Source: Bacteroidota bacterium (GTDB taxonomy: Bacteria > Bacteroidota > Bacteroidia > Chitinophagales > Chitinophagaceae). Taken from it: a stretch of DNA of 35,359 bases. The notes below the pieces were generated by a model. That model was not told the DNA's origin and did no database searches. It worked only from the letters and a program-made list of their open reading frames with translations. Position 1 is the stretch's first letter, and each line of letters opens with the position of its first letter. This document shows, piece by piece, positions 21,527 to 28,400 of the stretch. The position numbers and the translations under genes were made by a program. Location: assembly GCA_030706735.1 (NCBI GenBank), contig JAUZNZ010000040.1, positions 1-35,359 of the forward strand, in the 5' to 3' direction.

Positions 21527-22903
21527 CTATCGGGCGACTTCCAGCAGGGGTTTCAGCGAAGGGGCCCGGAAAACGTAGTCTGCCGCCTCATCCAGGCAGC
21601 CTGAGGTGGAATTGAGCGCGACGCCCTTATCCGCCATTTTGACCATGCAAATATCGCTTTCCAGGCTGCCCACCGCCACGGTGTCCGATAAGCTGATCCC
21701 GAACCGGTGGAGGATATACTGGAACATATTGGACAAGCAATGTTCGTGCTCGCAACGGCTGAACCGGTCATGCAGGAGTTGAGAAGGGATCTTCACCTCG
21801 CCGGTAGCCACGCTCTTATGAAATTCCAGCTCATTGCCGAGGGTAAAGTCCAGGCCGAGCATATTCTTGATATGGTTCGCGATAACATGGAAGCCGTCGC
21901 TGATAATTCCGCAGACATAGCCCCGGGACTGCAATTCCCGCACCACCTGGACGGCATCGCCGATCAGCGGAATGGATTCAAGTACATGGATCAGCTCGGC
22001 GAAACTCCGGCCCTCCAGCAGGCGGGCGATCTTCTGTGTCTGGATGAATAAACTGGACTTCCGGGACAAAATATCGTCCAGATCCCTCTTGAACCCGAAT
22101 TTCTCGGCCGCCGCCTGGATCCAGCTGCCCTGGATCAGGGTATGGTCGATGTCGAATACGATCATCTTCTTCGGATTCCTCGCCACTTCCTTAAGGGCAA
22201 ACTCAACCTGCTCGCGCATCATCTGGGTGGACTCTTCCTCCTGCTGACGCCGGCCGCTGTCAAAGATATTCACCCGCTTGAAAATGGCATTGGCGACCTG
22301 CTTGGCCATCCTGCCGAGCGCATGCAGGGGCTGCGCATCGACTTCCACTTCGCCGATGCAGACCTCCTTGATACGCGCCTGGAGATGGTGCATATCGATC
22401 AGCAGGCCGATGTCTACGCCCGCATCATTATCAAATTCGACCTTTTGGAACAGTGACTTTTTGCCGGCGATCATTCTGCTCAGGGGCTGAGAATAATGCA
22501 GCAGGTGCGGGAAGAAGAACTCAAGCATGGGCTTCACCATGATCTCGGCCACACGGCCGGTCTGCCGTTCGAAATAGCTTTTTACAAAATCGGCCTCGTC
22601 CTGGATGAGAGGGGCCGCCAGTTTGTTGATGATATCCGCGGTAAAGTTGGGGATCGCCGGGTCGAGGAAAACCAGGATCTCATTTTCCGCAATCAGCATC
22701 CCTTCCCGCATGGCGTATCCCTTCCCGATATGGGTGCTGGTAATGATCCGGATATTTTCCTTTTGTGCTTCCGCTACCGTATTGTCCGTCGACAGGTCGT
22801 CCACGACAATGATCTCGGATACCAATTGATTCCGTTTGGTTTCGCGGATAACGCGGGCAATCGTTTTTTCTTCGTTCAGCGTGGGGATGATGACCGAGAT
22901 CAT
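21527..22903 (-). CDS. Fusion of GpgS-like (GT81/GT2) glycosyltransferase and SerB-like HAD phosphatase
   Basis: A 458-residue two-domain protein. Residues 1-215 are a GT-A glycosyltransferase resembling glucosyl-3-phosphoglycerate synthases: VIIPTLNEEKTI, IIVVDDLSTDNT, HIGKGYAMREGM, APLIQDEADFVKSY, GRVAEIMVKPML, GVDIGLLID and QPLHALGRMAKQV. Residues 245-458 are a HAD class IB phosphatase: DIDHT (251-255), Ser335 in IISDG, Lys371 and VGSLESD (411-417). Together they could make a sugar phosphoglycerate and dephosphorylate it, as in bifunctional mannosylglycerate synthases, giving a compatible solute. But the metal DXD is DPA (81-83), a family metal His appears absent, and HAD motif IV has Ser413 instead of the usual Asp. 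So the substrate, or activity itself, is uncertain. It ends 100 bp before dnaK, same strand. Confidence 0.7.
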   Translation of the reverse strand: MISVIIPTLNEEKTIARVIRETKRNQLVSEIIVVDDLSTDNTVAEAQKENIRIITSTHIGKGYAMREGMLIAENEILVFLDPAIPNFTADIINKLAAPLIQDEADFVKSYFERQTGRVAEIMVKPMLEFFFPHLLHYSQPLSRMIAGKKSLFQKVEFDNDAGVDIGLLIDMHHLQARIKEVCIGEVEVDAQPLHALGRMAKQVANAIFKRVNIFDSGRRQQEEESTQMMREQVEFALKEVARNPKKMIVFDIDHTLIQGSWIQAAAEKFGFKRDLDDILSRKSSLFIQTQKIARLLEGRSFAELIHVLESIPLIGDAVQVVRELQSRGYVCGIISDGFHVIANHIKNMLGLDFTLGNELEFHKSVATGEVKIPSQLLHDRFSRCEHEHCLSNMFQYILHRFGISLSDTVAVGSLESDICMVKMADKGVALNSTSGCLDEAADYVFRAPSLKPLLEVAR

Positions 22904-22983
22904 ACCGCCCCAGCTTCTAAAACTATGCCAAGAAAATTTTATAATATTTTGATTCGCAACAAATTAATCCAAGCTTAATATGG

Positions 22984-23015
22984 TTTCCGGATCTGGTCCT
23001 TTTTGCGTAGGTTTG
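22984..23015 (+). promoter_or_regulatory. Bacteroidota promoter for the AraC-VOC pair
   Basis: TTTC (one mismatch to the -33 TTTG) at 22984-22987, 20-bp spacer, TAGGTTTG (full -7 match) at 23008-23015. It ends 20 nt before ATG 23036 and excludes the TTG at 23003 as the start. Confidence 0.6.
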
Positions 23016-23035
23016 GGCGGTCCCAAGCCGCCCCC

Positions 23036-23449
23036 ATGCCGATCCCGCCAGATGTCTATAAGAAGATCGTAACGGCCAAGTTATACATGGACGAGAATTT
23101 TCATGAGCCCATCGACCTGCAGCGTATCTCCCGCCAGGCCTGCCTGTCCCGCTTTCACTTTCACCGCCTGTTCACCCGGATCTACCAACGGACGCCCCAT
23201 CGCTACCTCACCCAAAAACGGATCGAACAGGCCCGCCGCATGCTTGCCGGCAAGGAATTGTCCGTGTCCGAGATTTGCAACCAGGTTGGTTTCGAAAGCA
23301 TCGGCTCCTTCAGCGTGCTTTTCAAAAGGGAGATCGGGTCAGGCCCGCAGCATTATCGCAAGGAGGCGCGGATGCGTCAGGAACAGGCCAAACGAACCCC
23401 CACCGCCTTCATCCCCCATTGCTTTATTCACCCCCACCCCGGTGATTAG
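23036..23449 (+). CDS. Short AraC-family transcriptional regulator
   Basis: A 137-residue protein that is almost only the AraC/XylS DNA-binding domain, with two helix-turn-helix units. The first is around EPIDLQRISRQACLSRFHFH (25-43). The second is around LSVSEICNQVGFESIGSFSVLFKREIG (75-101), followed by GPQHYRK, the conserved end of the family. There is no separate ligand-binding domain, so it may respond to a partner or act constitutively. ATG 23036 is supported by the promoter just upstream. The VOC gene starts 63 bp downstream on the same strand, and the regulator/VOC pairing recurs in Bacteroidota and Firmicutes, suggesting it controls its neighbour. Confidence 0.85.
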   Translation: MPIPPDVYKKIVTAKLYMDENFHEPIDLQRISRQACLSRFHFHRLFTRIYQRTPHRYLTQKRIEQARRMLAGKELSVSEICNQVGFESIGSFSVLFKREIGSGPQHYRKEARMRQEQAKRTPTAFIPHCFIHPHPGD

Positions 23450-23512
23450 CAAGTTTCGAGAACTCCTTCCCACCCCATTCTCCTAGTTTTACCATCTAAA
23501 ACAACTTGTATC

Positions 23513-23926
23513 ATGATCACCAAAATGTCGCATGCGACCCTGTACGTCACCGATCAGCAAAAGGCCTACGATTTTTATGTAAACATCCTCGGATTTTCGG
23601 TGCATACCGACGCGACCATGGACAATGGTTTCCGTTGGCTGGCCGTCACGCCCCCCGATCAGCCCAATCTGAATATTACCCTGCTCAACCCCCTGACCGG
23701 GTTCATGTACCCGGACCCTGAAGTGCGCAATGCGTTCAAACTGCTGTTGGAGAAGGGTTCCCTGGGTGGCGGCGTGCTCTATACCCCCGACTGCCGGGCG
23801 ACGTATGAGGAACTGAAGGCGAAAGGCGTGGTATTTAGATCAGAGCCGAAAGAACAGTTCTACGGCATCGAAGCCATCATCACCGACGGAGTGGGCAATT
23901 GGTTCAGCATGACCCAAACGAAATAG
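23513..23926 (+). CDS. VOC-superfamily (glyoxalase/bleomycin-resistance fold) protein
   Basis: A 137-residue single-domain vicinal-oxygen-chelate protein. It begins with the family's HATLYVTDQQKAYDFYVNILGF, then has a divergent linker and ends YGIEAIITDGVGNWFSMTQ, in which the usual metal ligands would be His7 and Glu near 122. Members include glyoxalase I, fosfomycin- and bleomycin-resistance proteins, and dioxygenases; substrate cannot be named. Two halves of the fold are visible (residues 3-60 and 75-135). It follows the AraC regulator and is likely its target. Many such proteins are wrongly labelled glyoxalase, so the name is kept general. Confidence 0.85.
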   Translation: MITKMSHATLYVTDQQKAYDFYVNILGFSVHTDATMDNGFRWLAVTPPDQPNLNITLLNPLTGFMYPDPEVRNAFKLLLEKGSLGGGVLYTPDCRATYEELKAKGVVFRSEPKEQFYGIEAIITDGVGNWFSMTQTK

Positions 23927-23945
23927 CGGTCATTCCCCATTCCTG

Positions 23946-23966
23946 CCGGCTGCCCGCCGCAGCCGG
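23946..23966. terminator. Perfect GC hairpin between convergent VOC and GtrA genes
   Basis: CCGGCTGC, loop CCGCC, GCAGCCGG form an 8-bp perfect stem in the 43-bp gap between converging genes. There is no U-tract. It is probably a shared 3'-end or bidirectional terminator. Confidence 0.5.
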
Positions 23967-23969
23967 ACC

Positions 23970-24470
23970 TCAGATCCCGTCGGGCGGAGTCCCCTGCTGT
24001 CCGGCCTTGAACGTATAATTCTTCTGGGTGAGATAGGAGAACGTAACCACGATAAAGGTGGTGAATATCTTGGCAATCGTCGGGTAAATATGCCATTGCT
24101 CGACGAAGAGCTTTAGGAAAATATAGTTGAGCAGCACGCAGGCCACGATCAGCAGAAAATAGCGGAACAACTGCACGCGGCCATGTAAGGTGGATTCCGA
24201 AAACACGATATTCCGGTTCAGGAGGAACCCCACCGGGAAGCTCACGAAGAAGGCCATTAGGAAGGCGGCGATATGCGGCCTCAACACATAGAACCCCAGA
24301 TCCAGATCCTGCTTATGAAGGATGAAATTGTAGCTGATGGAGAAAAGACAAATATCGAGGATCGTGTTCCCACCCCCGCAAGCCGCATAGCGGAATGTTT
24401 GCAAGGGCATGAACCTGCTGAAGGGCGGGTAGAAATAATCGATGAAAGCAATGATCCTCTTTTTGACCAT
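23970..24470 (-). CDS. GtrA-family membrane protein
   Basis: A 166-residue integral membrane protein with four helices, typical of GtrA/DPMS-flippase-like proteins that move or help use polyprenyl-linked sugars in cell-surface polysaccharide synthesis. It shows the family marks: FRYAACGGGNTILDICLF (first helix), FVSFPVGFLLNRNIVFSES (the G-x-x-x-N-R-x-x-x-F signature), FRYFLLIVACVLLNYIFL and a final FIVVTFSYLTQKNYTF. ATG 24470 is chosen; the frame extends to 24608, but that region overlaps the argS promoter and start. It is divergent from argS with a 69-bp gap and stands alone, so the glycosyltransferase partner is not identified here. Confidence 0.85.
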   Translation of the reverse strand: MVKKRIIAFIDYFYPPFSRFMPLQTFRYAACGGGNTILDICLFSISYNFILHKQDLDLGFYVLRPHIAAFLMAFFVSFPVGFLLNRNIVFSESTLHGRVQLFRYFLLIVACVLLNYIFLKLFVEQWHIYPTIAKIFTTFIVVTFSYLTQKNYTFKAGQQGTPPDGI

Positions 24471-24523
24471 CGGTCGGCAATAGTTAAAGCGGCGAAGATA
24501 CTCATAAATCCGCCTGGTTGCAC

Positions 24524-24531
24524 TACTTTTG
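24524..24531 (+). promoter_or_regulatory. Bacteroidota -7 element before argS
   Basis: TACTTTTG fully matches TAnnTTTG. No TTTG -33 element is seen at the right distance. The predicted start of transcription (about 24535) lies only a few nt before ATG 24540; the ATGs at 24549 or 24555 would have more usual leaders. Confidence 0.45.
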
Positions 24532-24539
24532 CAGCCATA

Positions 24540-26360
24540 ATGCAGGAAATGGACATGATCACCCGGATCAGGAAGGCCGCCAGGCAGGCGCTCCAGCACA
24601 ATTTTCAATATACTGTTGAGGCAGAGGACATTCCCGTCAGCGAGACCAAACCGGAATTCGATGGCGATTATACGGTGCTGTTATTTTCATTTGTTAAAGG
24701 TTTGAAAAGATCCCCCGAAGCGTTGGGTAATGAACTGGGCCGCGCGCTGGTCGCAGCCAATCCGGACCTGTTCAGCGGCTTCAATGTGATCAAGGGCTTT
24801 CTGAACCTGGTCGTCACCGATGACTGCTGGCGTGGCTTCCTGCAAGACCAGCACGCCCGCGCCGATTTTGGCAGACATGCCGACAATGGCCGCCGCGTCA
24901 TGGTCGAATACTCGTCGCCCAACACGAACAAGCCCCTGCACATGGGGCATCTGCGGAATAACTTCCTTGGTTGGAGCGTCGCCGCACTCTATAAGGCAAA
25001 TGGCTATTCGGTGATCAAGACCAGCATCGCCAACGATCGCGGCATTCATATCTGCAAAAGCATGGTGGCCTGGCAGCTCTTTGCGAATGGCACGACGCCG
25101 GAAAGCACGGGCGTCAAAGGAGATCATTTCGTCGGAGACTTCTATGTGCTGTTCGGCGAGGAACATAAACGCCAAACGGAGGAGCTGGTTGCCGCCGGAA
25201 TGGATAAGGACATGGCGGAAAAACAGGCGCCGATCATGAAGGCCGCCCAGCAAATGCTCCTCGACTGGGAAGCCGGCAAGCCCGAGGTCGTCGCCTTGTG
25301 GAAAAGGATGAACGGCTGGGTTTACGCCGGATTCGACATAACCTACAAACGGATCGGCAGCGATTTCGACAAGACCTACTATGAGAGCGACACCTACCTG
25401 CTCGGCAAAAGGCTCGTGGAATTCGGTCTGCAAAAAGGCGTTTTCTTCCGAAAGGAGGACGGCAGCGTGTGGATCGACCTGACCGGCGACGGCCTCGATC
25501 AGAAGATCGTGCAGCGCAAGGACGGAACGGCGGTATACATCACGCAGGATATCGGGCTCGTGGTAAATAAATTTGAGGAGTATAAGGCCGACCTCAGCAT
25601 TCACGTCGTGGGCGACGAGCAGAATTATCATTTCAAAGTGCTCAAACTGGTCTGCCAAAAGCTGGGCCTGCCCTCTGCCGACGGCATCTATCATCTGAGT
25701 TATGGGATGGTCGAGCTGCCCACCGGAAGAATGAAGACCCGCGAAGGCACGGTGGTCGACGCGGACGATCTCCTGGACGAAATGATCAGGGAGGCGGAAA
25801 AGAAAACAAAGGAACAGGGCAAGACCGAGGGCTTCACGGACGCCGAATTGCAAGACCTCTACGATATCATCGGCCTCGGCGGCCTCAAGTTCTTCCTGCT
25901 CCGCGTCGATCCGAAAAAGAGGATGCTCTTCAATCCCGAGGAGTCCATCGACCTGCACGGTTTTACGGCCACCTTCATACAGTATGCCTACGCCCGCATC
26001 CGCTCGATCCTCCGCAAGGAGGCCTCGTCCCCATCGTCCCCATCGTCCACCCCCGCCCCCGACCCCGGCGCCACATCCACCCCGGCGCCCCTCTTCCCGC
26101 TCGAGCGCGCCCTCATCATCGCCCTGGAGAAATATCCCGCCATGATCGGACAGGCCTGTACGGAGATGAACCCCTCGGTGATCGCGGGATACGTCTTCGC
26201 CCTGGCCAAATCATTTAATTCCTTTTACGCAGAGCACTCCATCGCCAACGCGGAAACCCCGGAAAAACGAGCGCTTCGCCTGCAGATCTGCCGCCTGACG
26301 GCTACCGTATTGCATTCGGGAATGGGCTTGCTGGGCATCCGCGTGCCCGAAAGGATGTAG
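24540..26360 (+). CDS. argS: Arginyl-tRNA synthetase
   Basis: Class I synthetase of 606 residues (from ATG 24540). It has the N-terminal additional domain (residues about 5-100), the HIGH motif as HMGH (134-137) in SSPNTNKPLHMGH, a KMSK-equivalent RMKTREG (397-403), and a C-terminal DALR anticodon-binding domain (about 470-606) ending GIRVPERM. ATG 24555 has a Shine-Dalgarno-like AGGAA 7 nt upstream and may be the true start, giving 601 residues. Within the DALR domain, residues 495-517 are a Ser/Pro/Thr/Ala-rich stretch (26022-26090), lacking secondary structure and absent from the family as I recall it. Confidence 0.96.
   Translation: MQEMDMITRIRKAARQALQHNFQYTVEAEDIPVSETKPEFDGDYTVLLFSFVKGLKRSPEALGNELGRALVAANPDLFSGFNVIKGFLNLVVTDDCWRGFLQDQHARADFGRHADNGRRVMVEYSSPNTNKPLHMGHLRNNFLGWSVAALYKANGYSVIKTSIANDRGIHICKSMVAWQLFANGTTPESTGVKGDHFVGDFYVLFGEEHKRQTEELVAAGMDKDMAEKQAPIMKAAQQMLLDWEAGKPEVVALWKRMNGWVYAGFDITYKRIGSDFDKTYYESDTYLLGKRLVEFGLQKGVFFRKEDGSVWIDLTGDGLDQKIVQRKDGTAVYITQDIGLVVNKFEEYKADLSIHVVGDEQNYHFKVLKLVCQKLGLPSADGIYHLSYGMVELPTGRMKTREGTVVDADDLLDEMIREAEKKTKEQGKTEGFTDAELQDLYDIIGLGGLKFFLLRVDPKKRMLFNPEESIDLHGFTATFIQYAYARIRSILRKEASSPSSPSSTPAPDPGATSTPAPLFPLERALIIALEKYPAMIGQACTEMNPSVIAGYVFALAKSFNSFYAEHSIANAETPEKRALRLQICRLTATVLHSGMGLLGIRVPERM
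26025..26050 (+). repeat. 9-bp tandem repeat encoding the Ser/Pro insertion in ArgS
   Basis: TCGTCCCCA occurs twice in tandem (26025-26042), and a third unit, TCGTCCACC, starts at 26043. Being a multiple of three, changes in copy number keep the argS frame. This is typical of replication-slippage origin for the low-complexity stretch. Confidence 0.6.
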
Positions 26361-26375
26361 GCCCCCGCCATCAAC

Positions 26376-28331
26376 CTATTTCAGCACCAGGGCCGCGAGC
26401 GGCGGGAGATGGACGTTGAGCTCATAGCGGTCCTCCTTTTCATCCACCAGGTGCACGGGTATCGAGGGATTATAGGTATCGCCGGTGCCCCAATATTTTT
26501 TGGCGTCGCTGTTGAAGAGTTCTTTCCAGGCCTTCTTCCCATTCGCATAGACCTTCCAATCACGCCGGATGACCGGCGTCATGTTGAGGATCACCAGCAG
26601 ATCGTCTTCGGCCCTTTTCCCCTTGCGTCGATATACGATCACGCTTTCGGCCCGATGTTCCAGATCCACCCATTCGAAGCCATAAATATTGAACTGGTTC
26701 TCGTACATCGCCGGCTCGCCGGTCAGCAGCTTATTGAGGTCGCGGACGCAATCCTTGAGCAACCGGTGGCTATCGTATTGCAGGAGATCCCACGGCAACT
26801 CGCTCTTGTAATTCCATTCGCTGGTCGAGCCGAACTCGTCACCCATGAATATCAGCTTTCCTCCCGGGTGGGTGATCATATAAGAATACATCAAACGCAG
26901 GTTCGCGAACTTTTGCCAGTCGTCGCCCGGCATCTTGTAGATCATCGGGGATTTCCCATGCACGACCTCGTCATGGCTGAGTGGCAACATGAAATTCTCA
27001 TCATAGAAATACATGATGCTGAATGTAAACTTGTTCTGGCTGTGCTGGCGGGCAATCGGGTCCAACTTGAAATAGTCCAGCGTATCATGCATCCAGCCCA
27101 TCATCCATTTCATCCCGAATCCCAGGCCGCCGGCGAAGGTCGGACGGCTAACCCCCGGCCAATCGGTCGCTTCCTCCGCAATCGTCTGCACGTCGGGGAA
27201 GTCGCGGAAGATGGTCTCATTGAGGTCCTTGACGAAGGCGATGGCTTCGAGATTGCCGTCTCCCCCAAGCTCATTGGGTTCCCAATCCCCTGCCTTGCGC
27301 GAATAGTTCAGCTTCAATATCGAACTGACGGCATCCACGCGCATCCCGTCGGCATGGAAATGATCGAGCCAGAACAGGGCATTGCTGATCAGAAAGGACT
27401 TGACCTCACCGCGCTTATAATTGAAGATATAGCTGTTCCAATCCGGATGAAAGCCCTTCCGCATGTCCGCATATTCATAGGTGTTAGCGCCATCGAAGCG
27501 ATAGAGGCCATGGGCGTCGTACGGGAAGTGCGAAGGCACCCAATCCAGGATCACGCCGATCCCTGCTTCGTGAAAGGCTTCTACCAATGCCATAAAGCCC
27601 TGCGGGTCCCCGAAGCGGGACGTGGCCGCATAGTAACCGGTTCCCTGGTAGCCCCAACTGCCGTCGAAAGGATGTTCCATGACCGGCATCAGTTCGACAT
27701 GGGTAAACCCCATTTCTTTCACATACGGCACGAGCCGTTCCCTGATCTGGTCGTACGTATTGTATCGCTCCTCATCGTTCTTATTCGGACGCATCCAGCT
27801 GGCCAGGTGAACCTCATAAACGCTCCATGGTGCGTCAAGCGAGTTATGCTGCTTTCGTTCCTCCATCCAGGCCTTGTCCTTCCAGGGATAGTCGAGTTCC
27901 CAGGTAATGGATGCGGTAAAAGGCCGCATTTCCCAAAAATAAGCGTAAGGATCCCCCTTGTCCAGTTTCTCGCCATTCGCCCCGGTGATATGGTACTTGT
28001 AGGCTTCGCCCGTTTTCATTCCGGGAATGAATCCTTCCCAGATGCCCGAACGATCCAGCCGCACGAATAAAGGATGGGCTTGCGGATCCCATTTATTGAA
28101 ATGGCCGATCACGGAAAGTTGCGTGGCGTTGGGCGCCCAGACGGCAAAATAGTAGCCTTCCGTTTGCAATACCTCCACCCGGTGTGAGCCGAATAAACGA
28201 TAAGCGCGGTAATGAGTGCCTTGTTGGAAATTTCGGATGTCTTCCTCTGTAAACAGGGAATAATTCCATACAGACTTTGTTGAGTCGACAAAATGAATAT
28301 CCTCGTATCGCTGCCCCGTTGTCGTCGTCAT
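26376..28331 (-). CDS. glgB: 1,4-alpha-glucan branching enzyme
   Basis: GH13 branching enzyme of 651 residues that adds alpha-1,6 branches to glycogen. An N-terminal CBM48 (about 40-135; GYYFAVWAPNATQLSVIG) precedes the barrel. Conserved regions: ILDWVPSHF (261-269), GMRVDAVSSIL with nucleophile Asp333, IAEEATDWPGVS with acid/base Glu386/387, and LPLSHDEVVHGK with Asp454. The C-terminal all-beta domain ends in PLAALVLK. It is shorter than the 728-residue E. coli enzyme, which carries an extra N-terminal module. It converges on argS (15-bp gap) and is divergent from the outer-membrane protein gene. Together with malQ, it shapes intracellular glucan. Confidence 0.95.
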   Translation of the reverse strand: MTTTTGQRYEDIHFVDSTKSVWNYSLFTEEDIRNFQQGTHYRAYRLFGSHRVEVLQTEGYYFAVWAPNATQLSVIGHFNKWDPQAHPLFVRLDRSGIWEGFIPGMKTGEAYKYHITGANGEKLDKGDPYAYFWEMRPFTASITWELDYPWKDKAWMEERKQHNSLDAPWSVYEVHLASWMRPNKNDEERYNTYDQIRERLVPYVKEMGFTHVELMPVMEHPFDGSWGYQGTGYYAATSRFGDPQGFMALVEAFHEAGIGVILDWVPSHFPYDAHGLYRFDGANTYEYADMRKGFHPDWNSYIFNYKRGEVKSFLISNALFWLDHFHADGMRVDAVSSILKLNYSRKAGDWEPNELGGDGNLEAIAFVKDLNETIFRDFPDVQTIAEEATDWPGVSRPTFAGGLGFGMKWMMGWMHDTLDYFKLDPIARQHSQNKFTFSIMYFYDENFMLPLSHDEVVHGKSPMIYKMPGDDWQKFANLRLMYSYMITHPGGKLIFMGDEFGSTSEWNYKSELPWDLLQYDSHRLLKDCVRDLNKLLTGEPAMYENQFNIYGFEWVDLEHRAESVIVYRRKGKRAEDDLLVILNMTPVIRRDWKVYANGKKAWKELFNSDAKKYWGTGDTYNPSIPVHLVDEKEDRYELNVHLPPLAALVLK

Positions 28332-28400
28332 GAAATCCCTTTAACGTAAATTTAAGGCTTCGCCCTTGCATATCCTTGTTTTTGGGAATAATTTCCGGGC

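Noticed and set aside
24273-24539. Upstream extension of argS by 89 codons
   Set aside because: It overlaps the GtrA gene in antisense and lies before the -7 element; not family-like.
24687-25958. 423-codon minus-strand frame opposite argS
   Set aside because: Antisense to HMGH and KMSK regions; shadow frame.
26409-28070. 553-codon plus-strand frame opposite glgB
   Set aside because: Antisense to all the GH13 motifs; no coding features of its own.
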